DNA of 61,867 nt from Rhodospirillaceae bacterium (GCA_018702955.1 JABJEK010000126.1:1-61867), one strand, 5' to 3'. Shown: positions 8,167 to 17,393, counted from the stretch's first letter. Translations and numbers: made by a program. Notes: a model not told the origin generated them from the sequence alone.

Positions 8167-8661
8167 ATGGCCATTTCTCATCTCGAACATTTTCTCGTCG
8201 TCGCCCAGGACTACAAGGCGACGGTGCAGTGGTATATCGACAATCTCGGTTTTGAGGAGGGCCCGCACCCGGATTTCGGTGCCGATGTCGAAGTGACCTG
8301 GCTCTATCTCGGGGAGCGCGACATCATCCACGTCGTGCCGCCGCGCGCGAACGACGAGGCTCGCCCCGCACCCGATCCGAACGCGACGCCCGAGGATATC
8401 GCGCAAGGCAGCCGACCGATCCACCACATCGCGTTCCGCGCAGCCAACCGGGTCGAGATGACCGACCGTTTCAAGGAGCGCGGCGTGACCTATCTTGAGC
8501 AGCAGGCCAGCAAAGAGGACCTGTATCAGGTGTTTGTGCGCGACCCGAACGGCATCACGGTCGAGCTCAATTTCCCTGCCGAGGAGGCCGCCGATATGGA
8601 GGGCCTTGCGCAGCTGGCGCTGCGGCCGGAGAAGTGGAAGGGCGAAGTACCAACGGGTTAG
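8167..8661 (+). CDS. VOC family protein (glyoxalase/dioxygenase fold)
   Basis: 164 residues with two beta-alpha-beta-beta-beta modules of the vicinal oxygen chelate fold: HLEHFLVVAQDYKATVQWYI at the start, then PIHHIAFRAANRVEMTDRF and DLYQVFVRDPNGITVELNF. Candidate metal ligands are His near 7, His near 84 and the Glu in TVELNF. Members act as isomerases, lyases or ring-cleaving dioxygenases; the substrate is unknown. AGAGGA is the ribosome-binding site. It is followed closely by a non-canonical SDR and a flavin monooxygenase-like gene in one transcript, under palindrome copy 2. Confidence 0.85.
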   Translation: MAISHLEHFLVVAQDYKATVQWYIDNLGFEEGPHPDFGADVEVTWLYLGERDIIHVVPPRANDEARPAPDPNATPEDIAQGSRPIHHIAFRAANRVEMTDRFKERGVTYLEQQASKEDLYQVFVRDPNGITVELNFPAEEAADMEGLAQLALRPEKWKGEVPTG

Positions 8662-8701
8662 GCTCTCGCCGGCCGCAGCTAAATACAGAGGAAGAAACGT
8701 C

Positions 8702-9493
8702 ATGGATTTGGGATTGAAGGGCAAGCGCGCCCTGGTGCTCGGCGGTAGCCGGGGAATCGGGTTCGGGATCGCCAATGAACTTGCCGCCGAAGGCGCACAT
8801 GTCATGCTGTGCAGCCGCGATGCCGCGGCGTGCGAAGAGGCTGCGGCGGGCATCGCCAAGGAGCATGGGGTCGAGGTGATTGGCCGCGCCTGCGACATGT
8901 CCGATCTCGACGCGGTCGACGCGACAGCGGCGGCCGCCGAGGCCGAGCTCGGTGGTGTCGACATCCTGATCAACAACACCGGCGGCCCGCCGCTGGGCCC
9001 GATCAGCGCCGTCGATACGGAAGCCTGGGCGCAGTATTTCGAAGCCATGGTGCTCAGCGTCATCCGTTTGACCGGCCATCTTCTGCCGGGCATGCGCGAA
9101 CGCAAATGGGGCCGGGTTATCACGGTGTCGTCTTCGGGGGTGGTCGAGCCGATCCCGGTGTTGGGCATCTCGAACACGCTGCGCGTGGCACTGGTCAACT
9201 GGTCGAAGACGATCGACCTCGAGATCGCGCCGGATGGGGTGACGATCAACGTCATCATGCCGGGGCGGATCGAGACAGACCGGCTGCGCTCCACGCGCGC
9301 GACGATGGCCGAGAAGCAGGGGATCAGCCTCGAAGAGGCCGCCGCGGCGCAGGCCGCAGACATTCCCGTCGGGCGTGTCGGTACGGTCCGCGAATTCGCG
9401 GCACTGGCGGCGTTTCTGGCCAGCGAGCGGGCGAGTTTCCTGACCGGCCAGCTCTACGCGGTCGATGGCGGCATGATCAGCAGCCCGCGCTGA
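8702..9493 (+). CDS. Atypical SDR lacking the catalytic Tyr/Lys pair
   Basis: 263 residues. The start at 8702 is chosen for its AGAGGAAG ribosome-binding site and for alignment with SDR length; a longer frame upstream overlaps the VOC gene. The cofactor motif is GGSRGIG (14-20) instead of TGxxxGIG, and NNTGG replaces NNAG. Ser144 is present, but the positions 13 and 17 residues on are Ser157 and Arg161 (ISNTLR) where Tyr and Lys belong. This matches the BKR-like SDR subgroup with a degenerate active site. It may use other residues, or act as a binding or isomerising protein (inference). Confidence 0.85.
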   Translation: MDLGLKGKRALVLGGSRGIGFGIANELAAEGAHVMLCSRDAAACEEAAAGIAKEHGVEVIGRACDMSDLDAVDATAAAAEAELGGVDILINNTGGPPLGPISAVDTEAWAQYFEAMVLSVIRLTGHLLPGMRERKWGRVITVSSSGVVEPIPVLGISNTLRVALVNWSKTIDLEIAPDGVTINVIMPGRIETDRLRSTRATMAEKQGISLEEAAAAQAADIPVGRVGTVREFAALAAFLASERASFLTGQLYAVDGGMISSPR

Positions 9494-9538
9494 CATGTTC
9501 GCTGCTGTCACGATGTGGGTCTGCGCTGGAGAGAAGCG

Positions 9539-10519
9539 ATGGTAAACCTTTCCGTACTCGACCTCGCCTATATCGGCGAGGGCTTCACACCGGCTGACGC
9601 GCTGGCCAACGCACGCGACCTTGCGCAGCATGCGGAGGCGGCAGGTTATGAACGCTTCTGGCTGGCCGAGCATCACAACCTCGCCGGCATCGCGAGTGCC
9701 GCCACGGCCGTGTGCATTGGTCATGTCGCCGGCGGCACGAAGACGATCCGCGTCGGTGCCGGGGGTATCATGTTGCCGAACCATTCGCCGATGGTTGTCG
9801 CCGAGCAATTCGGCACGCTGGCGACGTTGTTCCCCGGCCGCATCGACCTCGGTCTGGGGCGCGCACCGGGTACCGACCAGCGCACGCTGCAGGCGCTGCG
9901 ACGCGGCCCGGACTCGTCTGAGAATTTTCCGCAGGACGTGGTCGAACTGCAGGCTCTGCTCGGCGCACCCCAGGAGAACCAGGCGATCCATGCGATTCCC
10001 GGTGAGGACACCAACGTGCCGCTGTGGATTCTGGGTTCCAGCCTTTTCGGCGCTCAGCTCGCCGCCATGCTGGGGCTGCCGTATGCGTTTGCCTCCCACT
10101 TCGCGCCACAGGCGCTGATGCAGGCGGTGGAGATCTACCGCGACCGGTTCGAGCCGTCGGCCCAGCTCGACGCGCCCTATGTGATGATTGGCTGCAATGC
10201 CGTCGTCGCGGACACGGAGGACGAGGCGCGGCACCTGTTCACCACGCCGCAACAGCAATTCACGCGCATGGTGCGCGGTACCCGGGGCCAGTTGCCGCCG
10301 CCCGTCGATGATATCGAGACCTTCTGGTCGCCGATGGAGAAGTCGCAAGCCTCCTCAATGCTGGGATGCTCCTTCTATGGCTCGTCAGACACGATTAAGG
10401 CCAGGCTGGACCCGCTGATCGAGGCGACCGGTGCCGATGAATTGATGGTTGTCGGTGCGATCTGGGACCACGCGGCGCGGGTGCGATCCTATGAGATTCT
10501 GGCCGAGGCGATGAGCTAG
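9539..10519 (+). CDS. LLM class flavin-dependent oxidoreductase
   Basis: 326 residues of the bacterial luciferase-like TIM-barrel family, YhbW-like in pattern: [12 protein letters not shown] at the N terminus, RFWLAEHHN (about 43-51), [20 protein letters not shown] (about 77-96) and [14 protein letters not shown] (about 102-115). Such enzymes use FMNH2 or F420 for oxygenation or reduction. The ATG at 9539 was chosen for the GGAGAG ribosome-binding site; an upstream start would add eight unconserved residues. It closes the VOC/SDR/LLM unit, 45 bp after the SDR. Confidence 0.88.
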   Translation: MVNLSVLDLAYIGEGFTPADALANARDLAQHAEAAGYERFWLAEHHNLAGIASAATAVCIGHVAGGTKTIRVGAGGIMLPNHSPMVVAEQFGTLATLFPGRIDLGLGRAPGTDQRTLQALRRGPDSSENFPQDVVELQALLGAPQENQAIHAIPGEDTNVPLWILGSSLFGAQLAAMLGLPYAFASHFAPQALMQAVEIYRDRFEPSAQLDAPYVMIGCNAVVADTEDEARHLFTTPQQQFTRMVRGTRGQLPPPVDDIETFWSPMEKSQASSMLGCSFYGSSDTIKARLDPLIEATGADELMVVGAIWDHAARVRSYEILAEAMS

Positions 10520-10711
10520 GCCAACGCGCCATCCCGGGGGCGATTTCTGGCTGTGTACGCGCGAGGTATGCGCGACATCGTGACGCCCGGTGCATGGAAC
10601 GGGGCGTATTTGCCGGTTGAGCCTCTATAATCAACGAACGGTGCTGCAAATCGCCGGTTCTGTGCGGTTCAGACAAGATCTCAGGCACCGCAAAAAAAGG
10701 GAGAACATCTC

Positions 10712-11257
10712 ATGATGCCAGAAGCACGAGTGTGGACCCGCGACGAAATGATGAAACGCGTGGCCCTGTTCAAGAACCAGAGCGGTTCCAAGGAGGGCCT
10801 GCCCGAGAGCCATCTGCCGCAGTGCGAGAAGGAACTCATCAACATCATCGGCTTCCGCCCGCCACAGGATGGCAGCATGGAATCGCCGGTGGGTGCAGAA
10901 TCGTCCCAGGGCGCAGCCATCGACATCTTCGAGGGCTTCAATCTGGGCTTCGTGAAGTGCAAGCCGGGCAAGGGCCCGCTGATGCACAACCACGATACCA
11001 ACGAGACGTTCATGCCGATCAACGGGAAGTGGCGGTGCCACTGGAACGAGGGCGACGATTATGAATATGTCGATGCCGGCCCGTGTGATGTTGTGTCGTT
11101 TCCGCCCGGCGTGATCCGCCGATTCTCCTGCCTGGAAGCACCGGAGGGCGAGGAAGAGGCGACGATGCTGTTCGTGATCGGTGGCGAGTTTCCCGAGGCC
11201 GAGTATACCGAGGATGCCCATCGCATCATCGCGGAGCACGACGCCGCGCAGGGCTAG
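10712..11257 (+). CDS. Cupin-domain protein
   Basis: 181 residues with a single cupin barrel: PLMHNHDTNETFMPINGKWRC gives motif 1 (HxH and Glu, about 90-96), and CDVVSFPPGVIRRFSC gives motif 2 without the usual second-motif His (Arg-Arg instead). The remaining His, His and Glu could still bind a metal. The N-terminal 60 residues are not recognised. AAGGGAG is the ribosome-binding site. It may be a dioxygenase or a small-molecule binding protein; the neighbouring CMD and SDR genes suggest the same catabolic pathway. Confidence 0.8.
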   Translation: MMPEARVWTRDEMMKRVALFKNQSGSKEGLPESHLPQCEKELINIIGFRPPQDGSMESPVGAESSQGAAIDIFEGFNLGFVKCKPGKGPLMHNHDTNETFMPINGKWRCHWNEGDDYEYVDAGPCDVVSFPPGVIRRFSCLEAPEGEEEATMLFVIGGEFPEAEYTEDAHRIIAEHDAAQG

Positions 11258-11293
11258 ATGCAGGCGATCACGCGAGGCTGACAAAAGGGAATA

Positions 11294-11734
11294 ATGGGAA
11301 TGGCGAAGAAGGCGACGAGGAAGAAGGCTTCAATACCGGCACGAGCGAAAAAACGCGGTGAGGCGTTGTGGAACGAGGCTTTCACGCAAGGCATTGCCGA
11401 CGAGCTCGCTGATTGGGACCCGGAGTTCAATGAGCTGTTCATGAACTTTGTGTATGGCGGGCTCTATGATCGCGACGTGTTGCCCCATAAAACGCGCGAG
11501 CTTTGCGCCATTGCTGCCTGTGTCATGGCCAACGCACAGCCGCAACTGCGGACCCATCTTTTCGCCGCGGCCAATTGCGGCGCGACGAAGCAAGAAATGA
11601 TGGAAGTGATCCTGCAGATGACGGTGTATTGCGGTGCCCCCTTCATGCTTCAGGCGGCGCGGATTGCCCAGAAGGAAGTGTTTCCCGCTATCGACGCGGG
11701 TAAAACGTCGCCCAACCCACCCACAGTGGACTGA
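11294..11734 (+). CDS. Carboxymuconolactone decarboxylase family protein
   Basis: 146 residues. After a basic N-terminal tail (MAKKATRKKASIPARAKKRG) comes a CMD domain: NFVYGGLYDRDVLPHKTREL, AIAACVMANAQPQLRTHL and MMEVILQMTVYCGAPFMLQA. It has no CxxC motif, so it is of the decarboxylase type (PcaC-like) and not a peroxidase. It may act on a lactone in the cluster's pathway (inference). A second ATG at 11300 is an equally good start. AAGGGA is the ribosome-binding site, 36 bp after the cupin gene. Confidence 0.85.
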   Translation: MGMAKKATRKKASIPARAKKRGEALWNEAFTQGIADELADWDPEFNELFMNFVYGGLYDRDVLPHKTRELCAIAACVMANAQPQLRTHLFAAANCGATKQEMMEVILQMTVYCGAPFMLQAARIAQKEVFPAIDAGKTSPNPPTVD

Positions 11735-11884
11735 AACCCGGCGGCCCGAACCGAGTGATTGGCCGTTGCCGATCGAAACAAGCTTGCACGCGGTTCGCGG
11801 CTTCTGCGGCGCGGGTGCGGTCCTGCGACCTTCTGGCCGGGGCGATGGCGTAATGTGCTGGAACATCAATAGAAAGACGCGGCG

Positions 11885-12634
11885 ATGGAACTGACGGGCA
11901 AGACAATCATCATCACGGGCGCTGCGTCCGGGATCGGCAAGGCGAGCGCCTTCGCATGCCTGCAGGCGGGTGCCAATGTCGTCCTCAACGATATCGAGGG
12001 GGACAAGCTCGCCGCGACGGTAACCGAGTTTGGCGCGGCGAACCTCGATGGGGGGGCGCTCGGTGTCGAGGCCGATATCCGCGACGGCGATCAGGTAACC
12101 GGCCTGTTCGATCAAACCATCGAACATTTCGGTCGTATCGATGGCGTCCTCGCCAATGCGGGCATAACGGGCATCCGCAAGCCCATCGCCGAGCTTGATT
12201 TCGAGAGTTGGGACGAGGTGATGGACGTCAATCTGAACGGCACGTTTCGGGTCGTAGCGGAAGCGTCCCGCCGGCTCCTGGCGCAAGGTGAGGGCGGCAG
12301 TATCGTCATCAGCGGCTCCTCACAGGGAATCCGCCCACTGCCGGGTTTTATCGCCTATTCCGCCAGCAAGGGCGCGCTGCACAATCTGGCGCAATCGCTC
12401 GCCTTCGAGCTGGCCGAGCACAAGATCCGCGTGAATGTGCTGGTGCCGGGCACGACCAATACAGAGCTGGTGCGTTCCTTGCCGGGGCATGGCGAACGGG
12501 TGGCGAAGACCTTTCCGCTGGGCGAGTTGGCCGAGCCCGAGGAGTTGGCCCAGTTCGTCGTCTTCGCCATGTCGGATCTGGCACCGCATATGACCGGGAC
12601 GCTGCTGAAGATTGATTCCGGACGTTTGATCTAA
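11885..12634 (+). CDS. Short-chain dehydrogenase/reductase
   Basis: 249 residues, classical SDR with TGAASGIG (11-18), NAG (91-93), Ser145, Tyr158 and Lys162 (YSASK). It is a likely NAD-dependent alcohol dehydrogenase: Asp36 in VVLNDIEG at the end of beta-2 favours NAD over NADP. The ribosome-binding site is weak (GCGGCG). It is 150 bp after the CMD gene and 44 bp before the glutathione transferase. The pairing of SDR and GST genes recalls aryl-ether degradation loci (established for LigD/LigF systems), but sequence alone does not show that substrate. Confidence 0.9.
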   Translation: MELTGKTIIITGAASGIGKASAFACLQAGANVVLNDIEGDKLAATVTEFGAANLDGGALGVEADIRDGDQVTGLFDQTIEHFGRIDGVLANAGITGIRKPIAELDFESWDEVMDVNLNGTFRVVAEASRRLLAQGEGGSIVISGSSQGIRPLPGFIAYSASKGALHNLAQSLAFELAEHKIRVNVLVPGTTNTELVRSLPGHGERVAKTFPLGELAEPEELAQFVVFAMSDLAPHMTGTLLKIDSGRLI

Positions 12635-12678
12635 GGCGCATGATCGCCGGCAGCGGTTGGCTTCGAAGGGATTTCACA

Positions 12679-13437
12679 ATGATCACGCTCTATCACGCCC
12701 ATCATTCGACCTGCAGCCAGAAGGTGCGCGTGGTCCTGGCCGAGAAGGAACTGCCGTTCGAAACGGTGTTCCTCGAACTGGGCAAGAAGGACCAGCTCGA
12801 CCCGGAGTATCTGAAGCTCAACCCGAACGGCGTTGTGCCGACTCTCGTCGACGGGGACGACGTGATCCTAGAATCGAGTGTCATCTGCGAGTATCTCGAC
12901 GAGCGCTACCCCGGGGTAGAGCTGACCCCTGGCGATGTGGTCGAACGCGCCCGGATGCGGGCCTGGATGCATTTTGCCGAGGAGGTACCTGTCCCGGCGA
13001 TCCGCGTGCCGTCGTTCAACCGCGCCTTTCTCTACCGCTTCGAAGGCCTCGACCAGGCGCAGTTCGAGGATGAACAGATGAATGTCCGCAAGGTGCGCCG
13101 CGAGATGTTCCAGCGCATGGGCAAACCGACCGGCTTCAGCCGCAGGGATGTCGATATCGCGCTCGGTCAGCTCGACGACACCTGTGCGCGTATGCAGGCC
13201 GCACTCAAGGATGGCCCCTGGCTCATGGGCGAGCAATTCACGCTCGCCGACGTGCTGGTGATTCCGGCGATCGACCGGATGGTTGATCTCGGTCTGGCCG
13301 GGATATGGGAAGCCAACTACCCCCTCGTGGGCGCCTGGTACGAGCGGTTTCAGGCCCGGCCGTCCTTCGCCGCGACTTATTATGAGGGGTCGCGGGTTTC
13401 GGACTTTCTCGAACTCCACCCGCTCTATATTGATTGA
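12679..13437 (+). CDS. Glutathione S-transferase family protein
   Basis: 252 residues. The N-terminal thioredoxin fold reads ITLYHAHHSTCSQKVRVVLAEK, with Ser/Cys at 11-12 as candidate glutathione-activating residues, and NPNGVVPTLVDGDDVILESSVI holds the cis-Pro and Glu-Ser glutathione-binding motif. The all-helical C-terminal domain ends with WLMGEQFTLADV. The extra helix insertion (about 110-155) resembles beta-etherase-type GSTs. The start at 12679 follows AAGGGA; an upstream in-frame ATG at 12640 lacks one. It lies between an SDR and an enoyl-CoA hydratase in the catabolic cluster. Confidence 0.87.
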   Translation: MITLYHAHHSTCSQKVRVVLAEKELPFETVFLELGKKDQLDPEYLKLNPNGVVPTLVDGDDVILESSVICEYLDERYPGVELTPGDVVERARMRAWMHFAEEVPVPAIRVPSFNRAFLYRFEGLDQAQFEDEQMNVRKVRREMFQRMGKPTGFSRRDVDIALGQLDDTCARMQAALKDGPWLMGEQFTLADVLVIPAIDRMVDLGLAGIWEANYPLVGAWYERFQARPSFAATYYEGSRVSDFLELHPLYID

Positions 13438-13516
13438 CCTTGCATTGATGGACGCGGCACGGAAATGTGCCGCCATGAATCAGACAAACGGCTGATAAAA
13501 CGGCCAGGAGAAAGAC

Positions 13517-14302
13517 ATGACGACCGACCGGATTATCAGCCGCCTCGAAGACGGGGTTGGCTATCTCACCTTCAACAATCCCGACCGGCACAACGCCATG
13601 TCCCTGGAGATGTGGCGCGACGGTGAGATCGCGATCCGCGAGTTCTGCGATGCTGATGTCCGCGTGATCGTGCTGACCGGTGCGGGCGAGAAGGCCTTCG
13701 TCGCCGGTGCCGATATCTCCAAGTTTGGAGACGAGCGCGCTTCGAAGGCGGCGAGCGAGGAATACGCCGCCGCCGTGAAGGACTTCCAGGACACGCTGAC
13801 CCATGCGCCGATGCCCACGATCGCGAAGATCGGCGGCTATGCCATCGGCGGCGGGCTGGCGATCGCGCTGTGTTGCGACATCCGCATCGCGTCGGACGAC
13901 TCGCGCTTCGCCGTCCCGGCCGCGAAGCTCGGGCTGGGCTATGCAGCATCGGGGATCGAACGCCTGATGCAGATCGTCGGGCCGTCCTTTGCGATGGAGA
14001 TTTTCTACACGGCCCGTCAGTTCGATGCGGGCGAGGCGCTGACCATGGGGTTGATCAACCGGGTGTTGCCGCGCGCCGAGCTGGATTCCTATTGCGATGA
14101 TTATGTCGGCCGTATCGCAGGCAACGCGCCGCTGACAATTCGAGCGGTGAAGACGGCGGTGCAGGAAAACCTGAAGGCGCCCGCAGACCGGGATGTTGCG
14201 CTGTGCGCCGAACAGGTCGCGGCCTGCTTCGCGAGCCAGGACTTTATCGAAGGTCGCACGGCGTTCATGGAGAAGCGAAAGCCGGCCTTTACCGGCAAGT
14301 AA
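13517..14302 (+). CDS. Enoyl-CoA hydratase/isomerase family protein
   Basis: 261 residues of the crotonase fold: NNPDRHNAMSLEMW near the N terminus, AFVAGADISKF (oxyanion hole, about 60-70), GYAIGGGLAIALCCDIRIAS (about 113-132) and AVPAAKLGLGYAASGIERL. The region where hydratases carry the first catalytic Glu reads GYAASGIE, so isomerase or other crotonase activity is possible. AGGAGA is a strong ribosome-binding site 5 nt before the ATG. It ends the plus-strand cluster, with only 4 nt to the convergent oxygenase gene. Confidence 0.9.
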   Translation: MTTDRIISRLEDGVGYLTFNNPDRHNAMSLEMWRDGEIAIREFCDADVRVIVLTGAGEKAFVAGADISKFGDERASKAASEEYAAAVKDFQDTLTHAPMPTIAKIGGYAIGGGLAIALCCDIRIASDDSRFAVPAAKLGLGYAASGIERLMQIVGPSFAMEIFYTARQFDAGEALTMGLINRVLPRAELDSYCDDYVGRIAGNAPLTIRAVKTAVQENLKAPADRDVALCAEQVAACFASQDFIEGRTAFMEKRKPAFTGK

Positions 14303-14306
14303 GGCG

Positions 14307-14948
14307 TCACCCGCCGGCGCTACCCTTCCACATGGGCCGACTCATCGCCTCTCCATAGCTCCGGAACATGACGTTGAAGGCGATCGAGACCCGGTCGGCG
14401 TCCGACTGGTTGATTGGCACTTCGTGATCGAGCCAGCCGGGAAACATCACCAGGTCGCCCTCGGCCACCGGCATGATCACGTTGTTGGAGTTGAACCGGT
14501 TTCGGTTCTGCGTCGGCGGTGCCATCACCGATGTCTGGCCGCGCGGGTCCGAAAATTTGATCCGGTCGCCGCCCGCACCCGCCGTGACGTAGTAGGACCC
14601 GGACAGGAAGTTGTTCGGATGGTTGTGGCGGATGTGTTGGGCACCCGGCGGGTTCACATTGGCCCAGCAGCCGGTGATGACAATGTCCTGATTATCAACT
14701 TCCAGATCGGTCAGCGCGTTGAGCGCGGCGTCCTGGATCATCTGCGCGAGCGGCGCGAAGACCGGATTTTCATGAAGGTTTTGATCGGTTTGCCAGGTAC
14801 CGCCGGCCGGGGTCGTGGACCGGTCCCCGACCAGTCGTGTGATTTCCGTGCCGAGGGCGGCGTTGAGGCCGGGGCGCTCCTCGGGTTCGACCTGGAACTT
14901 CCAGATCAGGGTCGGGAAAAACTCGAAGCGATCAACGTCGGCAAACAT
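14307..14948 (-). CDS. TIGR02466 family putative 2OG-Fe(II) oxygenase
   Basis: 213 residues. The family pattern is clear: FFPTLIWKFQ at the N terminus, GTWQTDQNLHENPVF, IRHNHPNNFLSGSYYV with candidate iron-binding residues (about 105-120), and LVMFPGWLDHEVPINQ followed by RVSIAFNVM, where His and Arg would bind iron and 2-oxoglutarate. Its substrate is unknown; the family is common in marine alphaproteobacteria and phages. GGAGA precedes the ATG. It is convergent with the hydratase gene. Confidence 0.85.
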   Translation of the reverse strand: MFADVDRFEFFPTLIWKFQVEPEERPGLNAALGTEITRLVGDRSTTPAGGTWQTDQNLHENPVFAPLAQMIQDAALNALTDLEVDNQDIVITGCWANVNPPGAQHIRHNHPNNFLSGSYYVTAGAGGDRIKFSDPRGQTSVMAPPTQNRNRFNSNNVIMPVAEGDLVMFPGWLDHEVPINQSDADRVSIAFNVMFRSYGEAMSRPMWKGSAGG

Positions 14949-15054
14949 GGGTGCGTCTCCACCGAGGGATTCGGCAGATCATGATGGTCCCGGCGGTGCC
15001 GGTCCTCAACGGGGCATCCTGTCGCGGGTTGCTCCCGTGGCGATCCATGCGCGC

Positions 15055-15486
15055 TTACCCGGCGGCGATATAGGCCTTGAGGGCCTCAGCCTCATGCTCG
15101 GTTTCCCGGATCCGGTGTTTCACCACGTCGCCGATCGAGACCAGCCCGATCAGTTCGCTTTCCTCGACCACCGGCAAATGGCGAATTCTGAGCTCGGTCA
15201 TGGTCTCCATCAGATGGGCGATGTTGTCTTCGCTCGTGCAGGTGACAACCTCGTGGATCATGATGTCGGCGATGCGGAGATCGAGAATATCCGAACCCGC
15301 GCGCGCGATTTGGCGGATGACATCCCGTTCCGAGAATATCCCGTCGACCTTCTTGCCATCCTCGCTCACGACGAGCGCGCCGATCCTGAGCTCGCTCAGC
15401 CGTGTGCATCCCTGCGACACCGATTGGTCGGGCCGGATGGTCTCGATGGCATTGCCCTTGTTTCGAAGAATTGCGGCTACGTTCAT
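15055..15486 (-). CDS. CBS-domain protein
   Basis: 143 residues made of a tandem CBS pair (Bateman module): residues ~8-65 (AIETIRPDQSVSQGCTRL to DGIFSERDVIRQIA) and ~75-130 (MIHEVVTCTSEDNIAHLM to GLVSIGDVVKHRI). Such stand-alone modules bind adenine nucleotides and act as energy sensors. AAGGGG lies 5 nt before the ATG. It is a single gene between the oxygenase and the ccm locus. Confidence 0.9.
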   Translation of the reverse strand: MNVAAILRNKGNAIETIRPDQSVSQGCTRLSELRIGALVVSEDGKKVDGIFSERDVIRQIARAGSDILDLRIADIMIHEVVTCTSEDNIAHLMETMTELRIRHLPVVEESELIGLVSIGDVVKHRIRETEHEAEALKAYIAAG

Positions 15487-15650
15487 GGGTGCCCCTTTCG
15501 CTTATGGGCGCACCAGATGGTCGGTCCTTGTCTATTCTCGCATCAGTCCAACCACGATGCGCGCCACTCGATGTCCCGCATGGTTTCTCGCGGGGCTGCG
15601 TCAGATCGTCGCATAAATTGGTCCGCTTGGCGAATTCGGTCCGCTTGCGT

Positions 15651-16073
15651 CTAGTTCAGGGGCACGCCGGCGGCGGCCATTTCGCAGATCTGGGCGGTGG
15701 TCACGCCGCTCTTGTCAGCCCCGTCCAGCGGGCAGTGTTCGATCAGGAAAGCGCAGGATTCCAGCACGTTCGCATAGTGCGGTGAGTCCGCGCTGCGCGC
15801 GGGTCGCGCGACCTCGGCTTGGCGCAGATTGATGATGCGTTCGCCGCGCAAGAGAACGGTGTTCTCGTGGCCCAGGCATTGGGCGCCGCTGGTGGTGAGC
15901 TGGTTCGTCGATATCGCGATGAGAAAGATGGCGCCGAGCCCGACTATCAGCCGGGCACGAAAAGCACCCAGCCGGGGAAACCGCCAGCGCAGGCCGCGAT
16001 AGAGCCCGTACAAAATGCCGATGGCGGCGGCTAGCGACAGCGTGAGCCGCAGGAGGTCCAGGGCGATGTCCAT
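15651..16073 (-). CDS. Unrecognised small membrane protein downstream of ccmI
   Basis: 140 residues. Two membrane segments are seen at the N terminus (LTLSLAAAIGILYGLYRGL and ARLIVGLGAIFLIAIS), then a soluble part with several cysteines (QCLGHEN, LESCAFLIEHC, AQICEM) that may form disulfides in the periplasm. I do not recognise the family. It starts 33 nt after ccmI, so it may be co-transcribed with the cytochrome c maturation genes; a role there is only suggested by position. The start codon is uncertain because no clear ribosome-binding site is present. Confidence 0.55.
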   Translation of the reverse strand: MDIALDLLRLTLSLAAAIGILYGLYRGLRWRFPRLGAFRARLIVGLGAIFLIAISTNQLTTSGAQCLGHENTVLLRGERIINLRQAEVARPARSADSPHYANVLESCAFLIEHCPLDGADKSGVTTAQICEMAAAGVPLN

Positions 16074-16106
16074 GGGTCATACGTCCAACGGAAGGCCAAC
16101 CACCGG

Positions 16107-17393
16107 TCAGCGCTCGCCGCTGTCGGCGTCGAGGCGGGCGATCGCCTCGCTGACCATGCGGTGAGCATCGGCTTCGGGCGGGATGAGTTCGCGCAGGCGC
16201 ACGAAATGCGCGCGCGCGGCGACGGTATCGCCGGATTCGGCAGAGGTAATCGCGGCGCGGAGAAGTGTCTCGGCATGGTCCGGTTCCAGCGCGATCGCGC
16301 GGGTATAGGCCTGTGCCGCCGCGCCGGGATTGCCGAGCATCTCCCAGGAGCGCGCCAGCATGCGCCAGCCGGCCAGATCGTCGGGTTCGTCCTCGAGGCG
16401 CGCAGCCAGATTGTCGACCATGCCCTGGATCATTGCCTGGCGTTCGTCGTCGTTCAGGTTCTGGGCGGCGGCGATGTCTTCGCTGGTTGGGCCTCTGCCG
16501 CCAACTGTTGTATCGGCGGCAACTGTCCGGGGCAGCCAGTCGGCCGGGTCATGGCCCAGTTCACGCGCGGTGTCGGTCACCCGGGCGCGAACCGTAGCCA
16601 GCCACGGGGCATCGGCCGGCGCGTCACCGGCGAGGGACGACCAGGCTTCGAGTGCGTCCTGCTCGTACCCGGCCTGATAATCGGCGAGGGCCAAAAAGTA
16701 ACGCGCGCGGGGATCGCCCGAATTGCCTGCGAGGGCGGTCTCGAAGGCCTCGCGCGCCGCGGGTGTGACCAGGCCGTCCGAGATGCGGGCCAGAGATTCA
16801 CCATGCGCTGACGCGATTTCCATTCGTGTCGGGTCGAGCTCGCGGGCCCGCGCCAGCGCGATCTCGGCACCATCGACATCGCCCGCGACCAGGCGCAGGC
16901 GACCAAGGTCAAACCATGGCTGGGCATCGTCAGGGGACTCTTCGGCGCGCGCCTCGGCTTCCTGTAGGCGTGAGCGTGCGGCGGCGACCACACCATCGGT
17001 TGCTTCAGGGGGCGCCTCGCGCAGGGCGAAGGGCTGGTTGGGCAGGCTGGGCCTCCCCAGATCCAGATAAAGCGGCACACTCGCGAGCGGTACCAGAATG
17101 GCCAGCAGCGCGGCGAGTGCCAGATGGCGCTGATGTCTGGGTTTGCCGGACAAGCCTGCGGCGCGTCCTGCGGCGAGCAGGCGGCGTTCGATCTCACCGC
17201 GTGCGGCCTCGGCCTGGGTTTCGTCGATCAGTCCGCGCGTGCGATCGCGTTCGAGTTCCTGAAGTTGGTCATAGTAGACGGCGGCGTCATATTCCGCGCC
17301 CGCCATATTGCCGGTTCCGGGGCGCAACAGTGGCCAGGCGATCCAGGCGATCAACGCCAGGGTGAGCGCCGCAAGAATGATCCAGAAAATCAT
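16107..17393 (-). CDS. ccmI: Cytochrome c maturation protein CcmI
   Basis: 428 residues. An N-terminal membrane helix (IFWIILAALTLALIAWIAWPLL) is followed by the typical YYDQLQELERDRTRGLIDETQAEAA heptad region, a second membrane helix near 93-112, then tetratricopeptide-like repeats (AQPWFDLGRLRL, AEIALARARELDPTRMEIAS, AQAYTRAIALEPDHAETLLR). CcmI chaperones apocytochrome c to the CcmFH haem ligase in the periplasm. It overlaps ccmH by 4 nt (ATGA). Two-helix N-terminal topology and length fit alphaproteobacterial CcmI. Confidence 0.92.
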   Translation of the reverse strand: MIFWIILAALTLALIAWIAWPLLRPGTGNMAGAEYDAAVYYDQLQELERDRTRGLIDETQAEAARGEIERRLLAAGRAAGLSGKPRHQRHLALAALLAILVPLASVPLYLDLGRPSLPNQPFALREAPPEATDGVVAAARSRLQEAEARAEESPDDAQPWFDLGRLRLVAGDVDGAEIALARARELDPTRMEIASAHGESLARISDGLVTPAAREAFETALAGNSGDPRARYFLALADYQAGYEQDALEAWSSLAGDAPADAPWLATVRARVTDTARELGHDPADWLPRTVAADTTVGGRGPTSEDIAAAQNLNDDERQAMIQGMVDNLAARLEDEPDDLAGWRMLARSWEMLGNPGAAAQAYTRAIALEPDHAETLLRAAITSAESGDTVAARAHFVRLRELIPPEADAHRMVSEAIARLDADSGER

